Virus record (IMG/VR): IMGVR_UViG_3300046007_003138 | Coordinates: 1 to 29,093 of that record | Strand: one strand, 5' to 3' | DNA: 29,093 nucleotides | Source: a virus | Shown: positions 6,990 to 15,511 of the stretch, piece after piece | Layout of the letters: every line of letters begins with the position of its first letter | Position numbering within the stretch: the first letter of the stretch is position 1 | Program-made: the position numbers and the translations under genes | Notes under the pieces: generated by a model | Databases searched by the model: none | Told to the model about the DNA's origin: nothing | The model's input: the letters and a program-made list of their open reading frames with translations, nothing else

Positions 6990-8494
6990 TGGTAGACCTT
7001 GATGTAAGCATAGTTGACTCTGTTTGGCTTCGTGTTCAATGCGAGCGCGGTATTGCCAAAGAGTTGGCTGACTTTTTTACATTCAAGGTTCCCGGTTACA
7101 AGTTTATGCCTGCGTATCGTAGCCGTATGTGGAACGGCGAAATTTGCCTGTACAACATACACACACAACAGATATACGGTGGGCTTGCTGAATACATTGA
7201 AAAGTTTGCCGCAGAGCGTGGGTATTCTGTGGGTATGCCTGCCACAAACGGATTCAAAACCACCACCGATGCTGTAAGAAGTTTTATAGAGGATTTCTTA
7301 CAGGTGTGTGTGGGTGGCAAGAAAGCCAAAGCCCATACACACCAAATAAACGCTGTGCATCATGCTATAGAACGGGAGCGGTGCTTGCTGCTGTCTCCCA
7401 CAGGTAGCGGCAAGAGTCTTATCATATATTCGCTGCTACGATACTACTTGGACAAGATTCCCAAGGACAAAAAGGTGCTGATTATTGTGCCTACGGTGTC
7501 TCTTGTGGAACAGATGTACTCTGATTTTATTGACTACTCATACGACAACAATTGGCGCGTGAATCAGAACTGCCACAAGATTCTGGCAGGTGCAAGCAAG
7601 ACCACAGACAGGCGTGTGGTGATTTCCACATGGCAGAGCGTGTTCAAGCAGAACGAAAAATATTTTCAGCAGTTTGGTGCTGTGGTTGGTGACGAGGCTC
7701 ACCTGTTTAAAGCCAAATCGCTTACCTCTATTATGACCAAACTAAAGACCTGCCCGTTTCGTGTAGGCACAACAGGCACACTAGACGGCACACAAACACA
7801 TCGTCTTGTGCTTGAAGGGCTGTTTGGTCGTGCGTATGAAGTCACCAAGACCAAAGACCTGATGGAAAAGAAAATCCTCAGCGATTTGAAAATTGATTGC
7901 ATCGTGTTGGGGTATCCCCAAGAAGATCGTCAATTACTCAAGCGAGCCAAATACCAAGACGAGATCAAGTGGCTTATCTCTTCACAACGACGAAACACAT
8001 TTATTGCAAACATGTGTGAAAAATTAAAAGGCAACACGCTTGTACTATTTCAATTCGTTGAGGGACACGGTGCGGAACTACATAAGTTAGTGAGTGAGTG
8101 TGTTGATTCTGCTCGTAAAGTTTTCTTTGTTCATGGAGGAACAGAAGCAGGCGAACGAGAAGAGATACGCAAAATTGTGGAGACACAAGAAAATGCAGTC
8201 ATCATCGCGTCTTACGGAACATTCAGCACTGGTATCTCTATACGAAGACTCAACAACATCATCTTTGCTTCTCCCTCAAAGTCCCGAATTCGCGTATTGC
8301 AGAGCATTGGCAGACAGTTACGAGTGTCCGAACACAAGATGGTTGCTAGACTATTTGATATCGGTGACGATCTGTCGTGGAAGTCGTGGATAAACCACAC
8401 CATGCGCCACATGACCGAGCGGCTGAAAATATACGAATCCGAAGGCTTCGCGCACAAGGTAGTAAAGGTTGACATAGGAGGCAAACAGACATGA
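6989..8494 (+). CDS. uvsW: RNA-DNA and DNA helicase UvsW
   Basis: Superfamily 2 helicase that unwinds R-loops and branched DNA, switching the phage from origin-dependent to recombination-dependent replication. It has 501 residues, close to T4 UvsW (503). An N-terminal substrate-binding domain (about residues 1-100, with MWNGEICLYN) precedes the motor. Walker A is SPTGSGKS (136-143), followed by IVPTVSLVEQM (motif Ia region), DEAH (235-238) and GTTGTLDG (motif III). Domain 2 has FVHGG, ASYGTFSTGISI (motif V) and QSIGRQLR (motif VI). The start is coupled to the deaminase stop, and the end overlaps the next gene in ATGA. Confidence 0.95.
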   Translation: MVDLDVSIVDSVWLRVQCERGIAKELADFFTFKVPGYKFMPAYRSRMWNGEICLYNIHTQQIYGGLAEYIEKFAAERGYSVGMPATNGFKTTTDAVRSFIEDFLQVCVGGKKAKAHTHQINAVHHAIERERCLLLSPTGSGKSLIIYSLLRYYLDKIPKDKKVLIIVPTVSLVEQMYSDFIDYSYDNNWRVNQNCHKILAGASKTTDRRVVISTWQSVFKQNEKYFQQFGAVVGDEAHLFKAKSLTSIMTKLKTCPFRVGTTGTLDGTQTHRLVLEGLFGRAYEVTKTKDLMEKKILSDLKIDCIVLGYPQEDRQLLKRAKYQDEIKWLISSQRRNTFIANMCEKLKGNTLVLFQFVEGHGAELHKLVSECVDSARKVFFVHGGTEAGEREEIRKIVETQENAVIIASYGTFSTGISIRRLNNIIFASPSKSRIRVLQSIGRQLRVSEHKMVARLFDIGDDLSWKSWINHTMRHMTERLKIYESEGFAHKVVKVDIGGKQT

Positions 8495-9339
8495 GAGCCA
8501 ACAAGTCCAAACTCCGAGTCTTTAAACTGCGTAGCGGTGAAGAGATTATTGCCAAGATTGCAGCCAAGCCTCGTGGCAAGTTTACTCTAGAGCGTCCTAT
8601 GCGAATCAATTATTCTGTGGCTGCTGATCCCTTTACAGGTGTGAAAAAGAGTGTTTTATATTTTACTGATTGGCTTGGTGGTGCGCTGGAATTAAAGGTA
8701 GACATTCCACGGGAGTTTGTACTATTGGATTTGACTCCTGATCCAGACATGGAAAAACTGTACGCCACCCAATCCGAAGCACAAGACACTTTCAGGGCTA
8801 GTGGTACAGGGGGAATTGAAGCAGATTTGGATGCACCCATTCCTCCACCCACAGATGAAGAATTAAAGAAATTGGATGACCTGCTAGAGTCTATGGGCAT
8901 TCCAAAATTGGATCAGCCGATGGGAACCAAGCCTGCGTTTCCTGAAGACGCAAACGCACCCAAGCCGCCAAAAGGCAAAAGCAAACTGCCTCCGTTTCCT
9001 CCGCTTTTTCCACCACGACAAAACGGCATCCTGTTTAGTTTTTCAATTCCCAACGATATTTTAAACGATTGGATTGAAAACGGAATAATGGATTACATGA
9101 AAGAGTGCATGGAGGACTTCATGGATATTGAAATGATGGACTCGGTAATGAAGCCTAAAAAGAAGAAGCCCGGACAGCCCAAGAAGCAGAAGCCGTCCAA
9201 GAGCAAGAGCGAGTGGAAGCCTCCCACCGAAGACCGCTCCAAGAGTTCTGATTACGGCAACAAGATTGATGACTGGTCGCCATTTTTGAAAGACTACATG
9301 CACGGGTTTACCGGAGAAAATCCGCAAGATGGTGCTTGA
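8491..9339 (+). CDS. Unknown protein with possible LSm-like N-terminal domain and Pro/Lys-rich C-terminus
   Basis: A 282-residue protein with no name I can assign. The first ~85 residues (RVFKLRSGEEIIAKIA, LERPMRINY, FTDWLGGALELKVDIP) look like the small beta-barrel often called LSm-like in phage proteins of this position; that fold is inferred. Residues ~105-175 are Pro- and Lys-rich, with PPFPPLFPP. A short hydrophobic, acidic helix follows (residues ~185-215, Met-rich), then a basic linker of Lys/Pro and a C-terminus with DDWSPFLKDYMHGF. No signal peptide or membrane segment is seen. It is coupled to uvsW by ATGA and followed by the sigma factor promoter, which lies right at its stop codon. 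Location suggests a role in replication or expression. Confidence 0.6.
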   Translation: MRANKSKLRVFKLRSGEEIIAKIAAKPRGKFTLERPMRINYSVAADPFTGVKKSVLYFTDWLGGALELKVDIPREFVLLDLTPDPDMEKLYATQSEAQDTFRASGTGGIEADLDAPIPPPTDEELKKLDDLLESMGIPKLDQPMGTKPAFPEDANAPKPPKGKSKLPPFPPLFPPRQNGILFSFSIPNDILNDWIENGIMDYMKECMEDFMDIEMMDSVMKPKKKKPGQPKKQKPSKSKSEWKPPTEDRSKSSDYGNKIDDWSPFLKDYMHGFTGENPQDGA

Positions 9340-9363
9340 CAAATCGTGAAAGTGTGATACTAT
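9336..9363 (+). promoter_or_regulatory. Sigma70-type promoter of gene 55 (TTGACA-16-TACTAT)
   Basis: A perfect -35 box TTGACA (9336-9341) and -10 box TACTAT (9358-9363), 16 bases apart, lie in the 42-base gap before the sigma factor gene. GC precedes the -35 box, as at the uvsY promoter. A GAAAGGA ribosome site (9371-9377) follows. Host polymerase could make the late sigma factor directly from here. Confidence 0.75.
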
Positions 9364-9381
9364 TCGTAATGAAAGGACATC

Positions 9382-9930
9382 ATGGCAAAGAAGAAAACTG
9401 AACACTATATTGATAATAAACGATTTTTTGAAGAGATGAAGGTGTGGAAGGCGTTGGTGAAAGCCGCCGACAAAGACGAAAAGCCCCACCCACCAGTTAC
9501 TTCATATATTGGAGAGTGCTTTATGTCCATCGCGGACAGGCTGTCTCGCAAGCCCAATTTCATCAACTACCCGTACAGGGACGAGATGATTTCGGATGGC
9601 ATAGAGAACTGTCTGCTGTACGCATACAACTTTGATCCCAAGAAGTCCACGAATCCGTTCTCGTACTTTACGCAGATCATCTACTACGCTTTTCTTCGCC
9701 GTATATCCAAGGAGAAGAAGCAGGCGTATATTAAACTCAAGAAGATTGAGAATTCCAATATTGACTCCACCCTCAAGAAGTGGTTCCGTGAGAACTACCT
9801 TGGTGGTGGGGAAAACAAGCCATCTGTTTTGACTGAAACAGATATTCAAAACTTTGAGAAGAAGACGGAGCCTGAAGACGCTCCAAAGACCAAGAGCAAG
9901 ACCAAGAAAAAGGTTAAAGGCAAGAAGTGA
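9382..9930 (+). CDS. 55: Late sigma factor gp55
   Basis: Phage sigma factor that directs host RNA polymerase to late promoters. It has 182 residues, against 185 in T4. The core resembles T4 gp55: ERLSKRFNF-like IADRLSRKPNFINYPYRDEM, ISDGIENCLLYAYNFDPKKSTNPFSYFTQI, and then the basic RRISKEKKQAYIKLKKIEN. This is a reduced sigma region 2 that recognises the -10-like octamer. T4 gp55 ends with a short hydrophobic and acidic patch that binds the sliding clamp. Here the last ~20 residues are Lys/Thr/Ser-rich with no hydrophobic patch. It has its own promoter at 9336 and a GAAAGGA site. The GTG of gp47 overlaps its stop. Confidence 0.88.
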   Translation: MAKKKTEHYIDNKRFFEEMKVWKALVKAADKDEKPHPPVTSYIGECFMSIADRLSRKPNFINYPYRDEMISDGIENCLLYAYNFDPKKSTNPFSYFTQIIYYAFLRRISKEKKQAYIKLKKIENSNIDSTLKKWFRENYLGGGENKPSVLTETDIQNFEKKTEPEDAPKTKSKTKKKVKGKK

Positions 9931-10988
9931 AACTGCCAATCATTACTGACACCCACTTCGGGGCACGAAACGATTCTCCTGTATTCATGGAGCACTTCAT
10001 GCGGTTTTTTGACCGCGTGTTTTTCCCGTGGGTAGAAACACATCAGCCGTCTGCTATTCTGCACCTTGGCGACTTTTTGGATCGTCGCAAGTTTGTGAAC
10101 TTCTCAACCCTGAATGCGGTGCGTGAGGGGTTTGTAAAGCGTCTTGAGAGTACAGGTGCAGAGTTCCATGTACTTCTTGGCAACCACGATATCTTCTACA
10201 AGAACACCAGTAATGTAAACTCTCTTCGTGAACTGTTTTCGGAGAAGTTTGTGATTCACGAAAAGCCTGTGGTTCAAGAATTTGACGGGCGACCCCTTGC
10301 TCTAGTGCCGTGGATCAACAAGGAAAACGAAGGTGAATGCCTTGATTTTATCCGTACTGCACCCGCAGACATCCTGTGTGGGCATCTTGAACTGCACGGA
10401 TTCAATGTGCTGCGGAACACACCGTTTGATGGTGGCATGAATGCTGACCTGTTCAAGCGGTACTCTGCTGTGTACACAGGACACTTCCATTGCCGCCATA
10501 GCCGTGACAATGTTCATTACTTGGGTTGCCCGTATCAGATCACCATGAATGATTACGGTGACAAGAAGGGATTCCATGTGTTGGATACCGATACAGGCGA
10601 CTTGGAGTTTATTCCTAATCCGTATACCATCTTTACACAACTCCGATACAACGACAAAGACGCTGATCCGACTACTCCTATTCAGGTGGAAGAGTCTCGC
10701 GTCAAGGGCAAGTTTGTACGGGTTGTGGTGGAAACCAAAACCAAGCCGTATCTGTTTGAAAAATTCGTGGACTCGTTGTACTCCCACCAACCACAAACTG
10801 TCACGGTGATTGAGGACTTGGCTCCTGAAACCGTAGCGGAAGAGAATGTGGACTTGACAGAAGACACCATTACGATTATAAATCGTGAGATTGACGGGCT
10901 ACAGAATGTGGACGCTTCGCGTCTCAAGACGCTGCTGCGTGAACTGTACACTGAAACACAGGCATTGGAAAACACTAAACAGCAATGA
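9927..10988 (+). CDS. 47: Recombination endonuclease subunit gp47 (Mre11/SbcD-like)
   Basis: Metallophosphoesterase nuclease that, with gp46, resects DNA ends for recombination-dependent replication. It has 353 residues, against 339 in T4. Metal-binding motifs are visible in order: D8-T-H10, GDFLDRR (Asp49), GNHD (85-88), CGHLELHG, and GHFHCRH. The region after about 220 is the capping domain, followed by a helical segment for gp46 contact. The start is GTG (MKLPIITDTH), with GTGA overlapping the sigma factor stop. A sigma70-like sequence lies within its 3' end (10854). The end overlaps gp46 in ATGA. Confidence 0.95.
   Translation: MKLPIITDTHFGARNDSPVFMEHFMRFFDRVFFPWVETHQPSAILHLGDFLDRRKFVNFSTLNAVREGFVKRLESTGAEFHVLLGNHDIFYKNTSNVNSLRELFSEKFVIHEKPVVQEFDGRPLALVPWINKENEGECLDFIRTAPADILCGHLELHGFNVLRNTPFDGGMNADLFKRYSAVYTGHFHCRHSRDNVHYLGCPYQITMNDYGDKKGFHVLDTDTGDLEFIPNPYTIFTQLRYNDKDADPTTPIQVEESRVKGKFVRVVVETKTKPYLFEKFVDSLYSHQPQTVTVIEDLAPETVAEENVDLTEDTITIINREIDGLQNVDASRLKTLLRELYTETQALENTKQQ
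10854..10882 (+). promoter_or_regulatory. Candidate sigma70-type promoter inside gp47, ahead of gene 46 (TTGACA-17-TATAAA)
   Basis: TTGACA (10854-10859), then 17 bases, then TATAAA (10877-10882), about 100 bases before the gp46 start. It lies in coding sequence (VDLTEDTITIINRE), so codon use alone could produce it. The near-consensus boxes and spacing make it a reasonable candidate for extra gp46 expression. Confidence 0.45.
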
Positions 10989-12703
10989 TTCAGTTTACTA
11001 AAATTCGATGGAAGAACCTGTTAAGCACAGGCAATACTTTCACAGAGGTACGATTGGACAAGCACACCACCACGCTGATATGTGGTGAAAACGGTGCAGG
11101 CAAAACCACCCTGTTGGATGCTTTGACCTTTGTGCTGTACGGAAAGCCGTATCGTGGGGTGAATCTGCCGCAACTTGTAAATTCCATCAACGGCAAGGAC
11201 TGTCTTGTAGAGATAGAATTCACCGTGAACGGCAACTCGTACAAGGTGACTCGTGGACTGGCTCCCAAACTGTTCACTATGGAACTAAACGGCAAGCCTG
11301 TGGAACAGACAGCCAATGCCAAAGACTACCAAGCAATACTTGAAACCCAAGTGCTCAAGATGAACTACAAGACTTTTTGTCAGGTAGTTATTTTGGGTTC
11401 CACCAACTATGTGCCGTTTATGCGTCTACCTGCGGGAGACAGACGAGGCATTGTGGAAAACCTGTTGGATATTGATGTGTTCTCCAAGATGAATGATGTG
11501 CTGAAGTCCCGTCTACAGGACGCAAAGGAAACCCTGCGTGGAGTGGAAGCAGAAATCAGTACTCTGAAACTCAAGGTGGAACACAAAAAGGATTTGATTG
11601 GCAAGATTGAGCAGAAGTCTGATTCACAACTCCAATCGTATCGTTCGCAGGAATCCGAAGAGCAGGAAACACTTGACGAACTCCTGAAGCGAAAGGACGA
11701 GTTGCAGACAGAGATAAATGCCATGACTGCCAATACTGCTGCGATTGATGCCAAGCGGGATTCGCTGAATCAAATGGTTACGCTCAAGAAGCAGATCAGC
11801 AGCAACATCAAGAAGGCACAGGAAGAGAGCGACTTCTATCAGAAGAACGAAGACTGCCCTGTGTGCAAGCACGATCTACCACAGTCTTTCCGTGATGACA
11901 TGATTGCCAAGAAGAGTGCTCGACAAGACGAACTGCAAACTGCTATCGGCAAGATTGAAGAAATGATCGGCAAAGAAAAGGCACACTTGGACGCTTTGGT
12001 AAAAGAATCACAAGCCATGAACACCAAGCAGACTGAAGTGGCTAAAACCGATTCTGCTATTGCGTCTTCCAAGAAGTACATCAAGCAGTTGCGTGATCTG
12101 CAAACCAAGACCATTGCAGAACGAGACAGTATTGCTGCGGAGCGCACGGCACTTGAAGGCGTTCAACAGCAGCAGGGTGAAAAGGAAGACGAGCGCAAGG
12201 GCGTGGTTGAAGACCTCCACACAATGGAGATTGCTACCGTGCTGCTCAAGGACAGCGGCATCAAGCGCAAGATTATCAAGAAGTACATTCCTGCCCTGAA
12301 TAAAATTATCAACAAGTACTTGGTGTCTATGGATTTCTTTGCACAGTTCACGCTGAACGAGGACTTTGTGGAAATCATCAAGAGCCGCCACCGTGATGAG
12401 TTCTCCTACGAAAACTTTAGCGAAGGCGAGAAACTGCGAATAGATGTGTCGCTCTTGTTGGCGTGGCGTGACATTGCCAAAATGAAGAATTCAGCCAACA
12501 CCAATCTGCTTATTTTGGATGAAGTATTTGATTCGTCTTTGGACGGAGTAGGCACAGAAGAAGTCATAAAGATTCTCCAAAATATGGGTGCAGCAAACAA
12601 TGTATTCGTAATTAGCCACAAATCCGATCAACTGCTTGACAAGTTTGCCAACATACTTACATTCAAGAAGGTGAACAACTTTAGTAGACTATGCACACCA
12701 TGA
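10985..12703 (+). CDS. 46: Recombination endonuclease subunit gp46 (Rad50/SbcC-like)
   Basis: ATPase partner of gp47. It has 572 residues, against 560 in T4. Walker A is GENGAGKTT (34-42). Two long coiled-coil arms (about 165-280 and 300-410) flank a Rad50 zinc hook, Cys291-Pro-Val-Cys294. The ABC signature FSEGEKLRIDVSLLLAW lies near 477 and Walker B LLILDEVFD near 510, followed by the D-loop and the switch histidine in VISHKSD. All parts needed for an active SMC-like ATPase are present. The ATG overlaps the gp47 stop, and the stop overlaps the next gene (ATGA at 12700). Confidence 0.96.
   Translation: MIQFTKIRWKNLLSTGNTFTEVRLDKHTTTLICGENGAGKTTLLDALTFVLYGKPYRGVNLPQLVNSINGKDCLVEIEFTVNGNSYKVTRGLAPKLFTMELNGKPVEQTANAKDYQAILETQVLKMNYKTFCQVVILGSTNYVPFMRLPAGDRRGIVENLLDIDVFSKMNDVLKSRLQDAKETLRGVEAEISTLKLKVEHKKDLIGKIEQKSDSQLQSYRSQESEEQETLDELLKRKDELQTEINAMTANTAAIDAKRDSLNQMVTLKKQISSNIKKAQEESDFYQKNEDCPVCKHDLPQSFRDDMIAKKSARQDELQTAIGKIEEMIGKEKAHLDALVKESQAMNTKQTEVAKTDSAIASSKKYIKQLRDLQTKTIAERDSIAAERTALEGVQQQQGEKEDERKGVVEDLHTMEIATVLLKDSGIKRKIIKKYIPALNKIINKYLVSMDFFAQFTLNEDFVEIIKSRHRDEFSYENFSEGEKLRIDVSLLLAWRDIAKMKNSANTNLLILDEVFDSSLDGVGTEEVIKILQNMGAANNVFVISHKSDQLLDKFANILTFKKVNNFSRLCTP
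12636..12663 (+). promoter_or_regulatory. Candidate sigma70-type promoter for the gene at 12700 (TTGACA-16-TACATT)
   Basis: GC-TTGACA with -35 at 12636-12641 and a -10-like TACATT at 12658-12663, 16 bases apart, the same arrangement as the uvsY and gene 55 promoters. It lies in the last codons of gp46, about 37 bases before the next gene. Confidence 0.5.
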
Positions 12704-13794
12704 GCAAGAAACTATCCAAAGAACGAGTACAGCGCATCCTGAACGGCGGCAATGAGCCGCTGTTTACTCCTGAAGACTTTGCATCGGACGAAGCCCGTGC
12801 CAAAGCATGGGATCGGGGAATGTACTTCTACAGGCAGTCGTTCTCCCCTTCTAATGCAAAGGAGTGGATCAGCGAGTGGCTAAAGACTAATGGACGCAAG
12901 GACGATGCACGGTTGGTGTCTCGTGCGTCCAAGAGCAGTCTGCGGTTGGTGTGCCCGTACTGCCGTATGGAGTCGCGTGGCTACCAGTGGACAACAGAGC
13001 AGCAAGCCACAATTAAAAAATACATTGAAGACCTGTTGGTGGAAGCACGGTCTGCCACTCCTGCGGAGGACGATGCTCCCAATATTCAAGATCGTCTTCG
13101 TGCCAAGGCTGACGATACCCTTACAGAACTGGAACCGCTGATTGACGAGGCGTTCTCACAGGCAGGCAGCAAGCGATACAAGCCCGCTATAGCCCCGTGG
13201 ATCGCTTCCAAGACCATGACCCGCCCAACGGCACTCATTGTCAAGGAAAGACTGCAAACTGCTATTGGGGAAATGCAGGCAGCGTACTCCAAGACTGATC
13301 CTGATTTGGTTGAGGGGTATTCATATTTGAAAAGACCTGTGCAGAAGCGGTTGATTGAAATATTAGAACAAGCCGTGGACGCTGTAAATACAAAAATTGG
13401 TGGCATGGCAACCACCCGTAAGCCACGCAAGCCCCGCAAAGTAAATCCTGAAAAATTGGTCAAGAGTTTAAAGTATTGCCAAAAGGGGGAGAACGGCTTG
13501 CAGTCTGTTGATCCTCGTGGTATCATTGGTGCTCAAGGACTCGTTGTGTTTAACACCAAGAACCACAAGGCTACCGTATTCGTTGCCGCTGAACCCAAAG
13601 CAGGGTTGAGTGTCAAGGGGTCTACCATTACAGGATGGGATGCGTCCAAATCTTATGAAAAGACTATGCGTAAGTGGGAAGAGTGGCTGAAGAAGACAGC
13701 GGGAATGCTCAAGGCACTTGAAGACATGAAGACCAAGACTGCGACTCCAACAGGAAGGATCAACAAGCACTGCTTGTTGCTAAAGACTCTATGA
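12700..13794 (+). CDS. Conserved-looking protein of unknown function between gp46 and RNase H
   Basis: A 364-residue protein from the ATG at 12700, which overlaps the gp46 stop as ATGA. An in-frame ATG three codons upstream (12691) is equally possible. The N-terminal part (about 1-100) is helical and basic and has a lone CPYC without a second metal pair. The middle (about 110-240) is helical with a TRPTALIVKERL stretch. A basic linker KPRKPRK precedes a C-terminal beta-like domain (about 255-360: RGIIGAQGLVVFNTK, GLSVKGSTITGWDASKS). I recall similar C-terminal domains in hypothetical proteins of aquatic T4-like phages, but no function. The stop overlaps the RNase H start in ATGA, so it is part of the replication operon. 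Confidence 0.7.
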   Translation: MSKKLSKERVQRILNGGNEPLFTPEDFASDEARAKAWDRGMYFYRQSFSPSNAKEWISEWLKTNGRKDDARLVSRASKSSLRLVCPYCRMESRGYQWTTEQQATIKKYIEDLLVEARSATPAEDDAPNIQDRLRAKADDTLTELEPLIDEAFSQAGSKRYKPAIAPWIASKTMTRPTALIVKERLQTAIGEMQAAYSKTDPDLVEGYSYLKRPVQKRLIEILEQAVDAVNTKIGGMATTRKPRKPRKVNPEKLVKSLKYCQKGENGLQSVDPRGIIGAQGLVVFNTKNHKATVFVAAEPKAGLSVKGSTITGWDASKSYEKTMRKWEEWLKKTAGMLKALEDMKTKTATPTGRINKHCLLLKTL

Positions 13795-14645
13795 TTCTCG
13801 TAGACAACAGCCAAGTGATTATGTCGTCCCTGTTTGCACAACGGGACTTGGACTACACCGATGAGTCGCTGATTCGTCACATGGTGCTGAACACTTACCG
13901 CATGTACCGCAAGCGGTTCGGCAAGGAGTACGGCGAACTCGTGCTATGCCAAGAAGGGCAGGGCGGTGAGTACTCGTGGCGACGCAAGTTTTTTCCACAC
14001 TACAAGGCTTCTCGTCGTGAGGCTCGTAAAGACAATCCCGATATGTGGAAGCGGTTTTACGAAATCATGGACACCATCAGAACAGAGGTTCGTGAGGTGT
14101 TCCCGTACAAGAACATATCCGTGAGAGGGTGCGAAGCCGACGATGTGATTGCTGTGCTTGCACGAAACCTGCATGAGCAGGAGCCTGTTATGATCCTGAG
14201 TGGAGACAAAGATTTTGGGCAACTGCAAATCTACAATAGAGTGCAGCAGTACTCGCCCATGCAGAAGAAGTTTGTAACGGTTGATAATCCAAAAAGTTTC
14301 TTGTTTGAGCATATCGTGAAGGGCGATTCTTCAGACGGTGTTCCGAATGTGCTTTCGGACGATGATTGCTTTGTTACAGATTTCAAGAGACAGAAGCCTG
14401 TGACCCGCAAGCGTCTTGAAGAATTGGAAAAGTCTTGGGCTGAAAGCGGCAAGGTTCCTGATGCTGTTGCAGCCAATTGGAACAGAAACGAGACTCTCAT
14501 CTCGCATCTGTGCATTCCCCAAGAGTACCAAGAGCGTATCATGGAGGAATGGCATAAACCGTTTACTGCTAATCGTTCAAAGATTTTGAACTACATGATT
14601 AGCAAAGGACTCAAGAACCTTATTTCGGATATAGGAGACTTTTGA
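13791..14645 (+). CDS. rnh: Ribonuclease H / 5'-3' flap exonuclease
   Basis: FEN-1/RAD2-family nuclease that removes RNA primers and short flaps from lagging-strand fragments. It has 284 residues, against 305 in T4. Acidic active-site motifs appear in order: Asp5 in MILVDNSQ, the bridge region RRKFFPHYKASRR, CEADDVIAVLA, SGDKDFGQLQ and KGDSSDGVPNV. The C-terminal helical region ends KGLKNLISDIGDF. The start is coupled by ATGA to the upstream unknown gene, and the stop overlaps the small gene at 14645 in TGATG. Confidence 0.92.
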   Translation: MILVDNSQVIMSSLFAQRDLDYTDESLIRHMVLNTYRMYRKRFGKEYGELVLCQEGQGGEYSWRRKFFPHYKASRREARKDNPDMWKRFYEIMDTIRTEVREVFPYKNISVRGCEADDVIAVLARNLHEQEPVMILSGDKDFGQLQIYNRVQQYSPMQKKFVTVDNPKSFLFEHIVKGDSSDGVPNVLSDDDCFVTDFKRQKPVTRKRLEELEKSWAESGKVPDAVAANWNRNETLISHLCIPQEYQERIMEEWHKPFTANRSKILNYMISKGLKNLISDIGDF

Positions 14646-14824
14646 TGGAACCGTATTACAATTGGGACGATATGGATCGTGAAGCACGGAAGGCAAGAAA
14701 GAAGTTGAACAACAAGAAGAAGCGTGGACGACGACATGAAGATCGTCAAAATTTGCGTAGTTGGGTGGATGATATAAACTCAGGAAGAAAGGGACGACAC
14801 GATGACTATGGCGACGAAGACTGA
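14645..14824 (+). CDS. Small highly charged protein of unknown function
   Basis: A 59-residue protein starting at the ATG within TGATG at the RNase H stop, preceded by GGAG at 14634. It opens with aromatic and acidic residues (MEPYYNWDDMDREA) and becomes strongly basic (residues 15-35, Arg/Lys/Asn), then ends acidic (DDYGDED). No domain is recognisable. Composition suggests a nucleic-acid- or protein-binding peptide, possibly disordered. It overlaps the clamp gene by 23 bases, so its translation may be coupled to clamp synthesis. I considered gp33, the late coactivator, but see no supporting motif. Confidence 0.65.
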   Translation: MEPYYNWDDMDREARKARKKLNNKKKRGRRHEDRQNLRSWVDDINSGRKGRHDDYGDED

Positions 14825-15503
14825 AAGCATGAAGATCAGCAAGCGAACTCTTGATATTCTCAAGAACTTTGCAGCAATCAATCCCGGTATTTTGGTGAAC
14901 GAAGGGAATACGATTAGTACTCTCTCTAACACCAAGACCATTGTGGCTGAAGCCAAGGTGGATGAAACCTTTGGGCGGCAGTTCTCAATTTGGGATTTGA
15001 ACAAGTTTCTTGGCACGGTGAGTCTGTTCAAAGACCCTGAATTTATTTTTGAACAGAACTATATCACCATCAAGAACGGCAACTCGGGACTCAAGTACTA
15101 CTACTGCGATCCCAAGTTGGTCATGTCCACAAACAAGAAGGTTAGTATGCCCAAGGCAGTTGTGTCTTTCACGCTGAAGGCAAAGGACTTCTCTGAACTC
15201 CTCAAGGCAGCGTCCGTGCTTCAGGTGCAAAACCTTTTTGTTCAGCCCACCGAAGACGGCAAGCATGTGGAGATTGTGGCGCGTGACAAGAGTGATGTGA
15301 CTTCCAATCAGTACTCCATCATCGTGGGCGACTACGAGGGTACTGCTGATTTCCAATTTATTTTTGATGTGGAGAATCTCAAGATTCTGCCCGGTGACTA
15401 TCAGGTGGAGATTTCCGAAAAGGTGGTAAGCAAGTTCTCCAACAAGAACGAGCCGCTGACTTATTGGATTGCTGTTCACGCTGATTCTTCGTACACTGCT
15501 TGA
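14802..15503 (+). CDS. 45: Sliding clamp gp45
   Basis: DNA polymerase processivity clamp and, in T4, the mobile activator of late transcription. It has 233 residues from the ATG at 14802, against 228 in T4. The core begins MKISKRTLDILKNFAAINPG at 14829, lining up with the T4 N-terminus. The upstream ATG gives nine extra residues but has the better ribosome site (AAGGGA), so I keep it; 14829 is the alternative. The body includes FSIWDLNKFLGTVSLF, FTLKAKDFSELLKAASVLQVQ and the C-terminal YWIAVHADSSYTA. It is followed by the clamp loader genes. Confidence 0.93.
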   Translation: MTMATKTESMKISKRTLDILKNFAAINPGILVNEGNTISTLSNTKTIVAEAKVDETFGRQFSIWDLNKFLGTVSLFKDPEFIFEQNYITIKNGNSGLKYYYCDPKLVMSTNKKVSMPKAVVSFTLKAKDFSELLKAASVLQVQNLFVQPTEDGKHVEIVARDKSDVTSNQYSIIVGDYEGTADFQFIFDVENLKILPGDYQVEISEKVVSKFSNKNEPLTYWIAVHADSSYTA

Positions 15504-15511
15504 AAGGCAAA

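Noticed and set aside
12950-12970. CPYC as a zinc-binding site in the unknown gene at 12700
   Set aside because: No second Cys/His pair at suitable spacing, so a zinc finger is not supported.
14645-14824. Small charged gene as the late coactivator gp33
   Set aside because: Length, and absence of the expected hydrophobic clamp-binding end, do not support it; position after rnh alone is not enough.
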